64,000 nucleotides of DNA from an uncultured Acidobacteriia bacterium (lineage in GTDB: Bacteria > Acidobacteriota > Terriglobia > Bryobacterales > Bryobacteraceae). Location: positions 1 through 64,000 of the forward strand of contig CAIYVZ010000022.1 of the NCBI GenBank assembly GCA_903929755.1. The letters run 5' to 3'. The notes under the pieces are model-generated. The model was not told the DNA's origin. It worked only from the letters and a program-made list of their open reading frames with translations, and made no database searches. Of this stretch, positions 40,921 through 50,704 are shown one piece after another. The position numbers were made by a program, and so were the translations under genes. Numbering within the stretch: position 1 is the stretch's first letter; every line of letters begins with the position of its first letter.

Positions 40921-41820
40921 ATGGAACCGCATTACCCAATCCGGACGGCTGCGCGGCTCACCTCGCTTAGCGTGGATACGCTCCGGGCCTGGGAGCGACG
41001 CTACCAGGCAGTAACTCCGGAGCGAACCAATCGCGGTCGTCTTTACACCAAAGACAACATCGCGAAGCTGATCCTGCTCCGCAGACTGGTTGAACAGGGT
41101 TACACGATTGGTCAAATCGCCCCTCTCGGCCCTGCGGACCTGCAGGATCTGCTCGCTCCGGCGCCAATTTCAGAACCCACATCCTCTGCGGCTAATCTGC
41201 AAATCTGCCAACTGGCGCAGTGGTTCGCCGATTTCGACGACATACGGGCTAACGCTGAACTGAACAGGCTCGCCATTCTGACGCCTCCTCGTGATTTTGT
41301 TATGCAAACACTCTTCCCATTGATGCGGGAAGTTGGCGAGCGGTGGCACAAAGGCGAAATTGGAATTGCGGAAGAACATTTGGTCTCCGCTTCTATGCGT
41401 TTGCTGCTTGGTTCGCTGATCAGGCTTCACCCTCCGCGTCCGGACTCACCTCGCATGTTGCTGGCGACGCTCTCGGGCGATCAGCATGATTTTGGGATTA
41501 TTGCAGCCGCGATGATTGCCGCCACCCTTGGTTGGTCGCCACTCCTGCTGGGACCGAATCTTCCGGTTGGCGAAGTGGCTCGTGCAGTGGCCCGAACCAG
41601 GCCCGCAGCTGTGGTGATTGGGAACAGCGGCCGCAAGCTGGAAGCGCCGGCGCTCTGCGAACTTGCGGAGTTGCTGCCTCCCGCCGTGGCTATTTGGCTG
41701 GGCGGGCCCTTACCGGATCAATCGAAATCCATGCTGCCGACATCTATCGTACTAGCGGGTACCATGGAAACTTTCGAAAAATTGTGCGTTGAGGCTCTGC
41801 CCTGGAGCAGAAAAGTATGA
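40921..41820 (+). CDS. B12-binding MerR-family photoreceptor regulator (CarH/LitR type)
   Basis: 299 residues. The N-terminal MerR winged-helix contains IRTAARLTSLSVDTLRAWERRYQAV. The cobalamin part shows the CarH signature W-x9-EH, with W142 and E152-H153, and D-x-H-x-x-G with His189 and Gly192. These are the residues that in CarH hold adenosylcobalamin and the His ligand after photolysis. CarH tetramers repress in the dark and fall apart in light. Therefore this is most likely a light-controlled repressor of its own and the divergent operon. Starts plus-strand arm; overlaps the next gene by ATGA. Confidence 0.9.
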   Translation: MEPHYPIRTAARLTSLSVDTLRAWERRYQAVTPERTNRGRLYTKDNIAKLILLRRLVEQGYTIGQIAPLGPADLQDLLAPAPISEPTSSAANLQICQLAQWFADFDDIRANAELNRLAILTPPRDFVMQTLFPLMREVGERWHKGEIGIAEEHLVSASMRLLLGSLIRLHPPRPDSPRMLLATLSGDQHDFGIIAAAMIAATLGWSPLLLGPNLPVGEVARAVARTRPAAVVIGNSGRKLEAPALCELAELLPPAVAIWLGGPLPDQSKSMLPTSIVLAGTMETFEKLCVEALPWSRKV

Positions 41821-42152
41821 AGATTTTGCTGAAGCTGCTGGCGGCCGGGATCAGTGTGTTCATGCTGACAGTCACCGTTCGCACCAGTATGGAGGCTAGC
41901 CTGTGGTCGGCGTGGCCCGCATATGCGGCAAGCCCCTGGGCGATGGCCACGTTTTGGGATGCGTACTCCGGGTTTACCCTGTTCTGGGTTTGGATTGCCT
42001 TCCGCGAACGGAGTTGGGGTGTCCGTATTCTCTGGCTGGTTCTGGTGTACGCGCTGGGCAATATTGCCACGGCCGCTTACCTCTTCGTGGCATTGCACCA
42101 GCTCCGGCCGGAACAGCCCGCGTCCGATGTACTAGTCCGGCGGCCCCTATGA
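41817..42152 (+). CDS. Small membrane protein (DUF1475-like)
   Basis: 111 residues with about three hydrophobic segments. The pattern of W followed by PWAMATFWDAYSGF and then LGNIATAAYLFVALHQL resembles DUF1475, a family of unknown function. The ATG lies in the stop codon of the regulator and its own stop overlaps the DUF2062 start, so it is cotranslated. Its role in the lipid cluster is unknown. Confidence 0.6.
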   Translation: MKILLKLLAAGISVFMLTVTVRTSMEASLWSAWPAYAASPWAMATFWDAYSGFTLFWVWIAFRERSWGVRILWLVLVYALGNIATAAYLFVALHQLRPEQPASDVLVRRPL

Positions 42153-42610
42153 TCCGCCCTCTCCGCAAGGTTCTGGACTCCGTTATTGCGCTGCTTCGGC
42201 AAGGCACCAGCCCGGAGGAAATTGCTCGCGCCACCGCTCTGGCGGGAGTACTGGCGGTATTCCCGGTGCTGGGGTCCACCACCCTGCTGTGCGCCGGAGC
42301 GGCAGCCTGGTTTCGGCTGAACCTTCCCTTAATGCAGCTGGTGAACTTTCTTTTGTACCCGATACAGCTGGCGTTGCTGATTCCTTTCATGAGTGTCGGG
42401 ACCCGGTTGTTTGGTCTGCCGGCGCTACCGGGGCTTACCCAGCTTGTGAAGCTGGTGGCGACGGATCCGTTGGTGGCCATCCGGGTTTTCTGGCCAGCTA
42501 CGCTGAGCGGGATCGGTACCTGGCTGGTGCTCAGTCCGATTATTGCGGTCGTTATATACGCCACGATTCTCTTTCCGCTCCGGCGGTTCAGCCCTGGGGT
42601 GTCTTCATGA
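42149..42610 (+). CDS. DUF2062-like membrane protein
   Basis: 153 residues from the ATG at 42149, overlapping the upstream stop. The pattern GTSPEEIARATALAGVLAVFPVLGSTTLL, then RLNLPLMQLVNFLLYPIQ, is that of DUF2062 membrane proteins. Contains two or three predicted membrane segments. Function unknown; the family often lies near lipid or glycan enzymes. The longer frame reaching back to 41903 overlaps the previous gene and is not used. Confidence 0.65.
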   Translation: MIRPLRKVLDSVIALLRQGTSPEEIARATALAGVLAVFPVLGSTTLLCAGAAAWFRLNLPLMQLVNFLLYPIQLALLIPFMSVGTRLFGLPALPGLTQLVKLVATDPLVAIRVFWPATLSGIGTWLVLSPIIAVVIYATILFPLRRFSPGVSS

Positions 42611-43398
42611 GCGTTTTGGCTCTTCTCGGGTGGGGGACGGTGTTGACTGCTGTCCTGATGTTCGCGCTTTGGCTACTCCACTTTCCCATGCGGAACGCTG
42701 CGATTGTCGATTTTGGCTGGGCGGCGGGACTAGCGCTGCTCGGTGGATTCTATGCCGTTTTCGCGGGCGGGGACCCTGTGCGATCCGCTCTTATCGGGGG
42801 GATGTCGGTTATTTGGGGTCTGCGGCTCGCTTTTCACCTGCTGTTTGACCGGATCGTCGGGCACCCGGAAGAAGGCCGGTATCAGGAGCTCCGCCGCGTG
42901 TGGAAGACGAATTTGGGGGCAAAATTTCTGGCGTTCTACCTGTTTCAGGGCCTGCTGGACGTGGCCCTGTCGGCACCGTTTCTTCTGGCTGCGCGTAATT
43001 CGACGCCGGATCTTTCTCCTCTTGAAATATCTGCAGCAGTTCTATGGCTGGCTGCCGTTTTGGGGGAAAGTTGGGCGGATCGGCAACTGGCCGCATTCAA
43101 AGCTCGCCCCCTGAGCAAAGGCAAGACCTGCCGGGCAGGCCTGTGGCGCTACTCGCGACATCCCAACTACTTTTTTGAGTGGCTGATTTGGGTGGCCTTT
43201 GCGATGTTCGCACTGGCCTCGCCATACGGGTATCTCGGCCTGATTTCGCCAGCGCTAATCCTCTACTTCCTGCTTCGCGTAACCGGTATCCCGGCTACTG
43301 AAGCCCAGGCGCTCCGGAGCCGCGGGGACGAATACCGCGAATATCAACGCACTACCAGTGCTTTTATCCCCTGGTTTTCCAAGGCGGTTTCCAAATGA
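42607..43398 (+). CDS. DUF1295 (steroid-reductase-like) membrane protein
   Basis: 263 residues from the ATG at 42607, overlapping the DUF2062-like stop by ATGA. Several membrane segments and the C-terminal signature GLWRYSRHPNYFFEWLIW, typical of DUF1295 and related to steroid 5-alpha-reductase and isoprenylcysteine methyltransferase folds, which bind NADPH or SAM. A membrane reductase acting on acyl chains is plausible here. Proteins of this family are often found beside CFA-type enzymes. Confidence 0.8.
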   Translation: MSVLALLGWGTVLTAVLMFALWLLHFPMRNAAIVDFGWAAGLALLGGFYAVFAGGDPVRSALIGGMSVIWGLRLAFHLLFDRIVGHPEEGRYQELRRVWKTNLGAKFLAFYLFQGLLDVALSAPFLLAARNSTPDLSPLEISAAVLWLAAVLGESWADRQLAAFKARPLSKGKTCRAGLWRYSRHPNYFFEWLIWVAFAMFALASPYGYLGLISPALILYFLLRVTGIPATEAQALRSRGDEYREYQRTTSAFIPWFSKAVSK

Positions 43399-44441
43399 AC
43401 TGGTACGAACCCATTCTTGAGCGTGGCATTCTGCCAGACTGGATGCTCCGGCGAGCGATTCGCTATCTTTGCGGAACTCGCCTGAAGGACGAGATGGCGG
43501 GGGGCGCGTCCGCAATCCAGAATCGCCTTTCGGCGCTGGTGGCCGAACTCAGGCAGAGTCCGATTGCGCTAAACACGGCGGATGCGAACCGCCAGCATTA
43601 CGAAGTTCCCGCAGAGTTCTTCAAGCTGGCGCTGGGCCCGCATTTGAAGTACAGTTCGTGCTATTTCCCGGAGGGGGTGGAGACGCTCGCCGATTCCGAA
43701 AAGGCTATGCTCGAACTCACTTGTACTCGCGCGCGGTTGGCGGAGGGTCAGGATGTTCTGGAGCTTGGCTGCGGCTGGGGTTCGCTCTCGCTGTACATGG
43801 CGGAGCAATTTCCGAATTCGCGGATTACCGGCGTCTCGAATTCGGCTTCGCAGCGTGAGTACATCATGGAGCAGGCGAAAGCGCGCGGTCTGGGGAATCT
43901 GCGGATTGTTACGGCCGACATGAATGAATTCTCGCCTGGTGTTACCTGCCATTTCGACCGGGTTGTCTCGGTAGAAATGTTTGAGCATATGCGGAATTAT
44001 CAGGAACTGCTTCGCCGCATCTCCACCTGGCTGAAACCGGACGGGCTGCTTTTTGTGCATGTCTTTGCACATAAGACCGTTGCCTATCCCTTCGTCGCGC
44101 AGGGCTCCGGAGACTGGATGGCGGAGCATTTCTTCACGGGCGGGATTATGCCGAGCGCCGGTCTGATCCCGGTATTTCAGCGGGATATGTGGCTGGTGAG
44201 CCAGTGGGACATCAATGGCGGTCACTACCAGCGGACCTCCGAAGCGTGGCTTCTCAATACGGATCAACACAGGGAAGAGATCCTCGGTCTTTTCTCGAAG
44301 GTGTATGGAGAACGGGAAGCCTTGCGGTGGCTGGTTCGGTGGCGCGTTTTCTTTCTGGCGTGCGCCGAGTTATTCGGCTACAACGAAGGTACGGAGTGGA
44401 TTGTCTGCCACTACCTGTTTGAGAAACCCCGCGAGGCGTAA
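43395..44441 (+). CDS. SAM-dependent methyltransferase, CFA-synthase family (second copy)
   Basis: 348 residues. The SAM motif VLELGCGWGSLSLYMA, the acceptor-side segment NRQHYEVPAEFFKLALGPHLKYSSCYF and VVSVEMFEHMRNYQELL match the CFA-synthase superfamily. It differs from the 420-residue copy in the minus arm and lacks that protein's N-terminal region, so it may methylate rather than cyclopropanate. Last gene of the plus arm; overlaps the DUF1295 stop by 4 nt. Confidence 0.85.
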   Translation: MNWYEPILERGILPDWMLRRAIRYLCGTRLKDEMAGGASAIQNRLSALVAELRQSPIALNTADANRQHYEVPAEFFKLALGPHLKYSSCYFPEGVETLADSEKAMLELTCTRARLAEGQDVLELGCGWGSLSLYMAEQFPNSRITGVSNSASQREYIMEQAKARGLGNLRIVTADMNEFSPGVTCHFDRVVSVEMFEHMRNYQELLRRISTWLKPDGLLFVHVFAHKTVAYPFVAQGSGDWMAEHFFTGGIMPSAGLIPVFQRDMWLVSQWDINGGHYQRTSEAWLLNTDQHREEILGLFSKVYGEREALRWLVRWRVFFLACAELFGYNEGTEWIVCHYLFEKPREA

Positions 44442-44446
44442 CGCCC

Positions 44447-44695
44447 ATGCGCCGTTACGTTGAAGTTAGCCTCTTGCTTGAAGCCGGCATGAAGACCTGT
44501 CCTGGGCTGCCCGAGCCTGCGCGGACCGTGGCATTGGCCTGAGTTCTTTCGGGCCCTGGACGTGAAAGGGTCCGCTGTCCTTGTGCATACGGGTGGGGCG
44601 AAGCACTGGCGAACTGATGCGTACCTGCAGAGGAATCCGTTTCTGACGGCTGCTGCACCTTCCCTGTCCGGGCGTATGTGATCTATGATGAAACG
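44447..44695 (+). pseudogene. Decayed cyclase-family (kynurenine-formamidase-like) gene
   Basis: Two remnants of one family in different frames. From the ATG at 44447, VEVSLLLEAGMKTCPGLPEP matches the start of cyclase-family hydrolases. From 44544, in another frame, ALDVKGSAVLVHTGGAKHW and RTDAYLQRNPF match their later part. About 60 or more residues between are missing, a stop is at 44540 and a run of four T at 44640 shifts the frame at what should be PFLT. This is a relic with an internal deletion. Confidence 0.6.
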
Positions 44696-44703
44696 GAAGC
44701 GAA

Positions 44704-45135
44704 ATGAAAAAAGCCATCCTCATCCTCACCGCGTTGCTGTGTGCGCTCACTTGTGTTTCTGAAGCCCAGACTCCGGCTGCGAAACCACACAAAGTTGTCC
44801 TGCAGATGAATGTGGACGGGCCCGATTCCTGGAATCAACTGCTCGGTAACATCGGCAACATCCAGAAGGCCTTCGGCGCGGACAAGATTCAGATTGAAGT
44901 AGTTACTTACGGCAAAGGCCTCAGTCTGCTGCTGAAGACCAACGCCGCTTTCGAGGAACGCATGAAGAAGGCGTCTGAAACCGGGGTTGTCTTCGCGGCT
45001 TGTCAGAATTCCATGCGGCTTCGCAAGGTGACGACCGAGGACCTGCTCCCGTTCGCGGCCCAGGTGGATTCCGGGGTCGCGGAGCTGATTCGGAAGCAGG
45101 AAGCCGGCTGGTCGTACGTGCGGGTCGGCGAGTAA
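44704..45135 (+). CDS. Secreted DsrE-like protein
   Basis: 143 residues with a signal peptide (ILILTALLCALTCVSEAQ) and a DsrE/F-like alpha-beta core KVVLQMNVDGPDSWNQLLGNIGNI followed by IEVVTYGKGLSLL. Small DsrE-like proteins with signal peptides are common in this phylum; sulfur-relay function is not shown, but one Cys (FAACQNS) is present. Upstream is the pseudogene; downstream it is convergent with the DUF1501 gene. Confidence 0.75.
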   Translation: MKKAILILTALLCALTCVSEAQTPAAKPHKVVLQMNVDGPDSWNQLLGNIGNIQKAFGADKIQIEVVTYGKGLSLLLKTNAAFEERMKKASETGVVFAACQNSMRLRKVTTEDLLPFAAQVDSGVAELIRKQEAGWSYVRVGE

Positions 45136-45138
45136 GCG

Positions 45139-46719
45139 CTACGCCAAAATCCCCTTAACTACTTCGGCCTTTTCCACGCCAGTGAGGCGCACGTTCAAGC
45201 CCTGGTACCGATAGCTGAACTTCTCGTGGTCGATGCCGAACTGATGCAGGATGGTCGCCTGGAAATCACGGACATGGACCGGATCGCGCACGATGTTATA
45301 GCTGAAGTCGTCGGTTTCCCCGTGGACCACACCGCCCTTGATCCCGCCACCCGCCATCCATAAGCTGAAGCAGCGCGGATGATGATCGCGACCGTAGTCT
45401 GTGGGCGTTAACTTACCCTGCGAGTAAATGGTGCGGCCGAATTCGCCGGCCACGATGACGAGCGTGTCGTCCAGCATGCCGCGTTGTTTCAGATCCTGCA
45501 CCAGCGCCCACGCCGGCTGATCGATTTCTTTGCACTGCGCCGGTAAGACTTCCGGCAGGTTGCCGTGGACGTCCCACCCGCGGTGATAGACCTGCACGAA
45601 GCGCACACCGCGCTCAGACAACCGGCGCGCCATCACGCAGGTATGCGCAAAAGACCCGGGCTTCTCCTTCGCATCCTTGCCGTACATCTGCCAGGTGCTT
45701 TCCGGCTCTTTACTCAGGTCAGTGAGTTCCGGGACGGATGCCTGCATCCGGAACGCCATTTCGTACTGCGCGATGCGGGTCTTGGTTTCCGGATCGCCCA
45801 GCTTGTCGTAGGTCATCTGGTTCATCTCAGACAACCCATCCAGCATGGACCGCCGCACTTCCGTCGGCACGCCATCCGGGTTATTGATGAACAGCACCGG
45901 ATCACCCGCACTCCGCAGGCCGACGCCGGAGTACTTACCCGACAGGAAGCCCGCGCTCCACAACCGGGCCGAGATCGCCTGCACGTTCGCCTTCGGATGA
46001 TAGTGCTTGGCCTGCAGCACCACAAACGACGGCAGATTCTCATTCATGCTGCCCAGACCATAACTCAGCCAGGAACCGATACAGGGCCGCCCGGCAATCA
46101 TGAAGCCAGTTTGAAAGAAGGTAATAGCCGGTTCGTGGTTGATGGCATCCGTATTCATGGAGCGGATGATGGCGATATCATCCACCATCTTCGCCGTGTA
46201 AGGGAGTAACTCGGAAACCCAGGCACCGGACTTCCCATACTGGTCAAAGGTGAAGATGGAGGGCGCGATGGGGAAGCGACTCTGGCCGCTGGTCATAGTG
46301 GTGAGCCGCTGACCCTGCCGGATGGAATCAGGCAGATCCTTGTCGAACATGTCCTTCATCTTCGGCTTATAATCGTAGGTCTCCAGTTGGGGTGGCGCGC
46401 CGACCAGGTGCAGATAGATGACGCGCTTTGCCTTCGCCGGAAAGTGCGGCAGGCCACTCATGGTACCGAATGCCTTGTCCGGAGCAGGCCCGGCACCCAG
46501 CGCATTTCGTCCAGTCAGGGAGGCGAGCGCCAACGCGCCGATACCCTGCGCCCCACGAGAAAAGAAGCGTCGCCGAGTTTCTTCAGCCGCCATCCGGTGT
46601 GCGATGCCATCCAGAGGATGCCGCCCCGCCGCAAGCCGCTTCAACGACTCGCGGTCTGCCTGGTGAGCCAGTGCCGAGTAATGCCCTTCAGCGTCGGGAG
46701 CCAGTAAATTTCGCTTCAT
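45139..46719 (-). CDS. DUF1501 family exported protein
   Basis: 526 residues. A twin-arginine signal lies after an unusual 50-residue leader: [23 protein letters not shown]1501 segments include [19 protein letters not shown], a [12 protein letters not shown] segment and GEFGRTI near the end, with sulfatase-like metal site residues. It is encoded as the second gene after PSD1, with a 4-nt overlap. The pair is a conserved module in Planctomycetes, Acidobacteria and Verrucomicrobia; substrate unknown. Confidence 0.88.
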   Translation of the reverse strand: MKRNLLAPDAEGHYSALAHQADRESLKRLAAGRHPLDGIAHRMAAEETRRRFFSRGAQGIGALALASLTGRNALGAGPAPDKAFGTMSGLPHFPAKAKRVIYLHLVGAPPQLETYDYKPKMKDMFDKDLPDSIRQGQRLTTMTSGQSRFPIAPSIFTFDQYGKSGAWVSELLPYTAKMVDDIAIIRSMNTDAINHEPAITFFQTGFMIAGRPCIGSWLSYGLGSMNENLPSFVVLQAKHYHPKANVQAISARLWSAGFLSGKYSGVGLRSAGDPVLFINNPDGVPTEVRRSMLDGLSEMNQMTYDKLGDPETKTRIAQYEMAFRMQASVPELTDLSKEPESTWQMYGKDAKEKPGSFAHTCVMARRLSERGVRFVQVYHRGWDVHGNLPEVLPAQCKEIDQPAWALVQDLKQRGMLDDTLVIVAGEFGRTIYSQGKLTPTDYGRDHHPRCFSLWMAGGGIKGGVVHGETDDFSYNIVRDPVHVRDFQATILHQFGIDHEKFSYRYQGLNVRLTGVEKAEVVKGILA

Positions 46720-49700
46720 TTGTTCAGCACCTCATCCAGATTCAGCATCTGGTTCGTCAACATGGTGAGCGCGGCGTAATCCGCCTGCTTCAGGGATGGA
46801 TCGGCCTTGCGTTCGCCTTGCGCCAGGAACTTAGCCGCATCCGCTTCGTGGGACGCGTAATAGGTTCGGAAATTCGTAAAAGACTTCCTGGCGATGGTGC
46901 GTTCTTTAACTGCCAAAGGTCGGGACAGGACGCGCGTGGTGATGAAATCCAGCTGAGTTTCCAGATCCGCCGATGTCTGCATGGCACGGCCTGCAATTTC
47001 GCGTGCGGCCTCCACGAACTGGATGTCGTTCATGGTGACCAGCGCCTGCAGCGGGGTATCGGTCCGCTCTCGCCGCACCGTGCAACTTTCGCGGGTGGGA
47101 GCATTGAAGATTTCCATACTGGCCGGTGGCGCGCTGCGTTTCCAGAACGTGTACATGGTCCGGCGGTATAAGCCATTGCCCACGTCAGGCTTGTAATAGC
47201 GGGTGTTGGAACCGTCCATTGCAACGGCTTCCCAGACACCCTCCGGCTGATACGGGCGGACACTTGGACCGCCGATCTGCGGGGATAACAGCCCGGTCGC
47301 AGCCAGCGCATAATCCCGAACCATCTCGCCATCCAGCCGGAAGCGAACGCCACGGCTCAGCAAGCGATTCTCGGGGTCCTTCTCCAGTTTCAGCGGGGTT
47401 GTAGCCGCTATTTGACGGTAGGTTGCGGACAGGAGGATCTGTTTGTAGAACCGCTTCATATCCCAGCCGTTTTCGCGGAAATCGACGGCGAGCCAGTCGA
47501 GCAATTCTTTGTGCGTGGGCGGTTCACCCTGGCTGCCGAAATCTTCGGCAGTCTTTGTCAGGCCGATGCCGAAAATCTCCTGCCACATACGATTCGCGGC
47601 GAGCCGCGACGTGAGAGGGTGTTCCTCGGTGAAGAGCCACTGCGCCAGGCCGAGCCTGTTGCGAGGCATGGAGGATGTCATCGGGGGCAGAATCGAAGGA
47701 GTTCCGGCTTCCACTTCTTCGCGCCGCTGATCATACGCCCCGCGAAACAGGACCCAGGCATGCGGTTTTGCGTCGGCACGTTCTTCCATTACCAGCGAAA
47801 CCGCACCGCGCCGGGCGATGGTTTTTGCTTCCGTGTTTAGCGTGTTCTGCTCGGTAACCAGTTGCTTTACAGGGGCATACTCGCGGGCCAGATACCACTT
47901 GAGCAAAGCTTCGCGCGCGGCGGGCGCTGGTGTCGCGGTGGGCTCGGACTCCAGTGCCAGCGAGATGGCGGGCCATTCGCTGATGGTCCGGGCTTCACTC
48001 TCGCTCACTTCGCGGTTGAAGATTCGGAGATCGGCAATGGCGCCATCAGCCAGATTCTTGCCCAGGATGAGGGGCGTTTCCACGCCGATATCGCCATTCA
48101 GGTCCTGCACCACATTGCCGCGACCCTGCGTGGGAATCGCGCGGCCGTTGATGTACATCCCGAGGCCGGCTTGCCGCCGTGAGCCGTCGTAGGTGGCGAC
48201 AATCGTGTTCCACGTGCCCTGCTTCAGTTGCTCCAGATGCGCGGCGCGGACATCAATGCTGCGGCCCCCATCGCCGATCAGCCGGAGCGCGGCCACCCGC
48301 GCGCCAATCTCCAGTGACCAGCCGCGATTCTTTTCTTTCGGATTCGTATGCGCGGCAATCGTGTAACCTTGCTCGGCTTTCGGGAAGAAGAACGCGGCCG
48401 CGATGGTGAAGGGCTTGTCGGCGTCCAGCTTCGGAGCGTCCTTTACTTCCACGCCCTCATTCTTCTGGAAGTGCAGCGCTTTGCGGCCCGCGATGTTGGA
48501 ATCAATCAGGTTCGCCGATTTTGCGTCCGTGGCGGCAGCCAGAATGTCCACGGCCAGCAACTGCGCCTTCTCTTCAAGGGGGCTGTCCGCCTTCAGTTTT
48601 TGGCGCCGGGAGAGCCACTGTCCGAACTCAGCATCGGCATCTTTCGCAGCCTGCGCGAGGCTTGTCCGAATCGCCGCAAGCCGGGCCTGCGTCTTCGCCC
48701 AGGCATCTCGATCGTCGGGCTTCGGCACCACCACTACAGGTGGCGTATCCGGCACATTATCATCCATCACGCGCTGCGTCGTATTGCGGAAGAACGCGCC
48801 CAGCCCGTAGAAATCCTTCTGCGTGATGGGGTCGAACTTGTGGTTGTGGCACGTTGCGCAGCCGGTGGTCAGGCCAAGGTAGATGGCGCTGACCGTCTCT
48901 GCCCTGTCCTTGGCATAGATCTCGGCGTATTCGTCTTCAATCAGCCCGGCTTCGTTGGTGGTTACACCGCAGCGGATGAAGCCGGTGGCAATCTTCTGGT
49001 CCAGCGTGGAACCTGGCAGCAAGTCCCCCGCCAGTTGTTCGGTGCTGAAGCGGTCATAGGGCACATTTCGGTTGTACGCCTGAATGACCCAGTCGCGATA
49101 GGGCCAGATCTCACGATAGTTATCGACGTGGATGCCGTGGGTATCTCCATAACGTGCCGCGTCCAGCCAGTAGCGGCCGCGGTGTTCGCCGAAGTGTGGC
49201 GACGCCAGGTAGTGATCGACCATGTTCTCGTAGGCCTTTGGCGTCAGGTCTTTCACGAACAGGTCCAGTTCGGCGGGGGTGGGTGGTAGCCCGGTCAGAT
49301 CCAGAGCCACTCGCCGGATCAACGTTCTTTTATCCGCAGCTGCGGCGGGTTCGAGGCCCAGCGGTTCCAGCTTCGCCAGAATGAAGCGGTCAATAGGATT
49401 GCGCGCCCACAGCGTATTCTTTACCGCCGGTAACGGCGCTTTCACGGGTGCCGTATAGGCCCAGTGCTCCACGAACGGCGCGCCCTGCTCAATCCAGAGC
49501 TTCACTCTGGAAATCTGGGCTGACGTGAGCGACTTATGCGAGTAGGTGGGAGGCATCCGCCGGGCTTCGTTGGTCTCGGCAATGCGCTGGTACAGCTTAC
49601 TCTCAGCGGGTTTCCCCACGACAATTACGCCAGGGCCGAGCAGACTGTCTTTCAGGTCCAGGCGCAAGCCCGCCATACGTGTGCCCTGGTCGGGACCATG

Positions 49701-49814
49701 GCACTGGAAGCAGTTGTCAGAGAGGACAGGCCGGATCTCCCGCTGGAAATCTACCTTTTGTGCCTGCAGCAGACCAACGGCGGAGGCACACAACACAAGC
49801 CAGCTTAAACGCAT
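46716..49814 (-). CDS. PSD1 and planctomycete cytochrome C domain protein (DUF1549/DUF1553)
   Basis: 1032 residues from the ATG at 49814, with signal peptide [17 protein letters not shown]. Order: a haem-binding CFQCH with planctomycete cytochrome domain, DUF1549 with a second CATCH motif, a LamG-like sandwich in the middle, and DUF1553 at the C terminus. A longer frame reaching 49910 runs into the divergent rhodanese gene and is rejected. Periplasmic, perhaps redox-linked with DUF1501. Natural substrate unknown. Confidence 0.9.
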   Translation of the reverse strand: MRLSWLVLCASAVGLLQAQKVDFQREIRPVLSDNCFQCHGPDQGTRMAGLRLDLKDSLLGPGVIVVGKPAESKLYQRIAETNEARRMPPTYSHKSLTSAQISRVKLWIEQGAPFVEHWAYTAPVKAPLPAVKNTLWARNPIDRFILAKLEPLGLEPAAAADKRTLIRRVALDLTGLPPTPAELDLFVKDLTPKAYENMVDHYLASPHFGEHRGRYWLDAARYGDTHGIHVDNYREIWPYRDWVIQAYNRNVPYDRFSTEQLAGDLLPGSTLDQKIATGFIRCGVTTNEAGLIEDEYAEIYAKDRAETVSAIYLGLTTGCATCHNHKFDPITQKDFYGLGAFFRNTTQRVMDDNVPDTPPVVVVPKPDDRDAWAKTQARLAAIRTSLAQAAKDADAEFGQWLSRRQKLKADSPLEEKAQLLAVDILAAATDAKSANLIDSNIAGRKALHFQKNEGVEVKDAPKLDADKPFTIAAAFFFPKAEQGYTIAAHTNPKEKNRGWSLEIGARVAALRLIGDGGRSIDVRAAHLEQLKQGTWNTIVATYDGSRRQAGLGMYINGRAIPTQGRGNVVQDLNGDIGVETPLILGKNLADGAIADLRIFNREVSESEARTISEWPAISLALESEPTATPAPAAREALLKWYLAREYAPVKQLVTEQNTLNTEAKTIARRGAVSLVMEERADAKPHAWVLFRGAYDQRREEVEAGTPSILPPMTSSMPRNRLGLAQWLFTEEHPLTSRLAANRMWQEIFGIGLTKTAEDFGSQGEPPTHKELLDWLAVDFRENGWDMKRFYKQILLSATYRQIAATTPLKLEKDPENRLLSRGVRFRLDGEMVRDYALAATGLLSPQIGGPSVRPYQPEGVWEAVAMDGSNTRYYKPDVGNGLYRRTMYTFWKRSAPPASMEIFNAPTRESCTVRRERTDTPLQALVTMNDIQFVEAAREIAGRAMQTSADLETQLDFITTRVLSRPLAVKERTIARKSFTNFRTYYASHEADAAKFLAQGERKADPSLKQADYAALTMLTNQMLNLDEVLNK

Positions 49815-49864
49815 AAGTAGAGTTGATTTTATACTGTTTGTGCTGCCCGCGCTAGACTCGGAAA

Positions 49865-50704
49865 ATGACGACGCCTCTGGTGGAAGCCGCCTGGCTCCTG
49901 GAACACTCAAACGACAGTGATGTGCGGGTGGTGGATACGCGATTCACTCTCGGTAAACCCGATCAGGGGCGGGCGGTATTTGACGCGGGCCACATTCCAG
50001 GCGCGGTGTTTGTTGATCTGGAGCGCGATTTGAGTGCGCAGGTGCGTCCGGACCGCGTTGGCGGGCGGCACCCGATTCCGGCGGTTGAGCGTCTGCAGGC
50101 CGTCTTTGCGCGACTGGGGATATCCAACCGGCACCAAGTTGTCGCTTATGACGATCCCTCAACCGGTGCCGGGTTTTACGGGCCGCACTTGTGGTGGCTG
50201 CTGCGGTATCTGGGGCACGACCAGGTTTCTGTTCTCAATGGCGGACTGCCTGCCTGGCTCGCGGCGGGTGGCTCGCTGGAAACGGAACAGCGCGTCTACC
50301 CACCGGCTGCGTTCCATGCGCAACTTCGGCCCGAGATGATCGTGGATGCGAACGCTGTGCAGGCGAGGTCACAGGCCGCGGTTCTTCTGGACTCCCGCGC
50401 TCCGGAACGTTATTGGGGGGACGTGGAACCTCTTGACTGGAAAGCCGGCCACATCCCCGGCGCCATCAATGCGAACTGGGCGGAAGGGCTTCGCGACGGG
50501 TTCTGGAAATCGGCTGAAGCGCAGAAGGCACGTTTCCCTGAGACCGAGGAACTCATCGTGTATTGCGGCAGCGGCGTCAGTGCAGCAGGCAACCTGCTGG
50601 CAATGGAACTGGGCGGCATTACCCACGCGAAGCTCTATCCGGGCAGTTGGTCGGACTGGATCAGCGACGACACGCGTCCGGTTGAGACATCACTTCCGGA
50701 CTAA
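49865..50704 (+). CDS. Sulfurtransferase (thiosulfate/3-mercaptopyruvate type)
   Basis: 279 residues with two rhodanese domains. The first has RVVDTRFTLG and AGHIPGAVFVDLERDL; the second holds the active-site Cys234 in CGSGVSA, close to the CG(S/T)GVTA loop of 3-mercaptopyruvate sulfurtransferases. Moves sulfane sulfur to acceptors such as cyanide or thiols. Its 3' end overlaps the convergent LamG gene by 15 bp. Confidence 0.9.
   Translation: MTTPLVEAAWLLEHSNDSDVRVVDTRFTLGKPDQGRAVFDAGHIPGAVFVDLERDLSAQVRPDRVGGRHPIPAVERLQAVFARLGISNRHQVVAYDDPSTGAGFYGPHLWWLLRYLGHDQVSVLNGGLPAWLAAGGSLETEQRVYPPAAFHAQLRPEMIVDANAVQARSQAAVLLDSRAPERYWGDVEPLDWKAGHIPGAINANWAEGLRDGFWKSAEAQKARFPETEELIVYCGSGVSAAGNLLAMELGGITHAKLYPGSWSDWISDDTRPVETSLPD

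Noticed and set aside
49815-49910. Longer N terminus of the PSD1 gene
   Set aside because: It runs into the divergent sulfurtransferase gene and places residues before a clear signal peptide.
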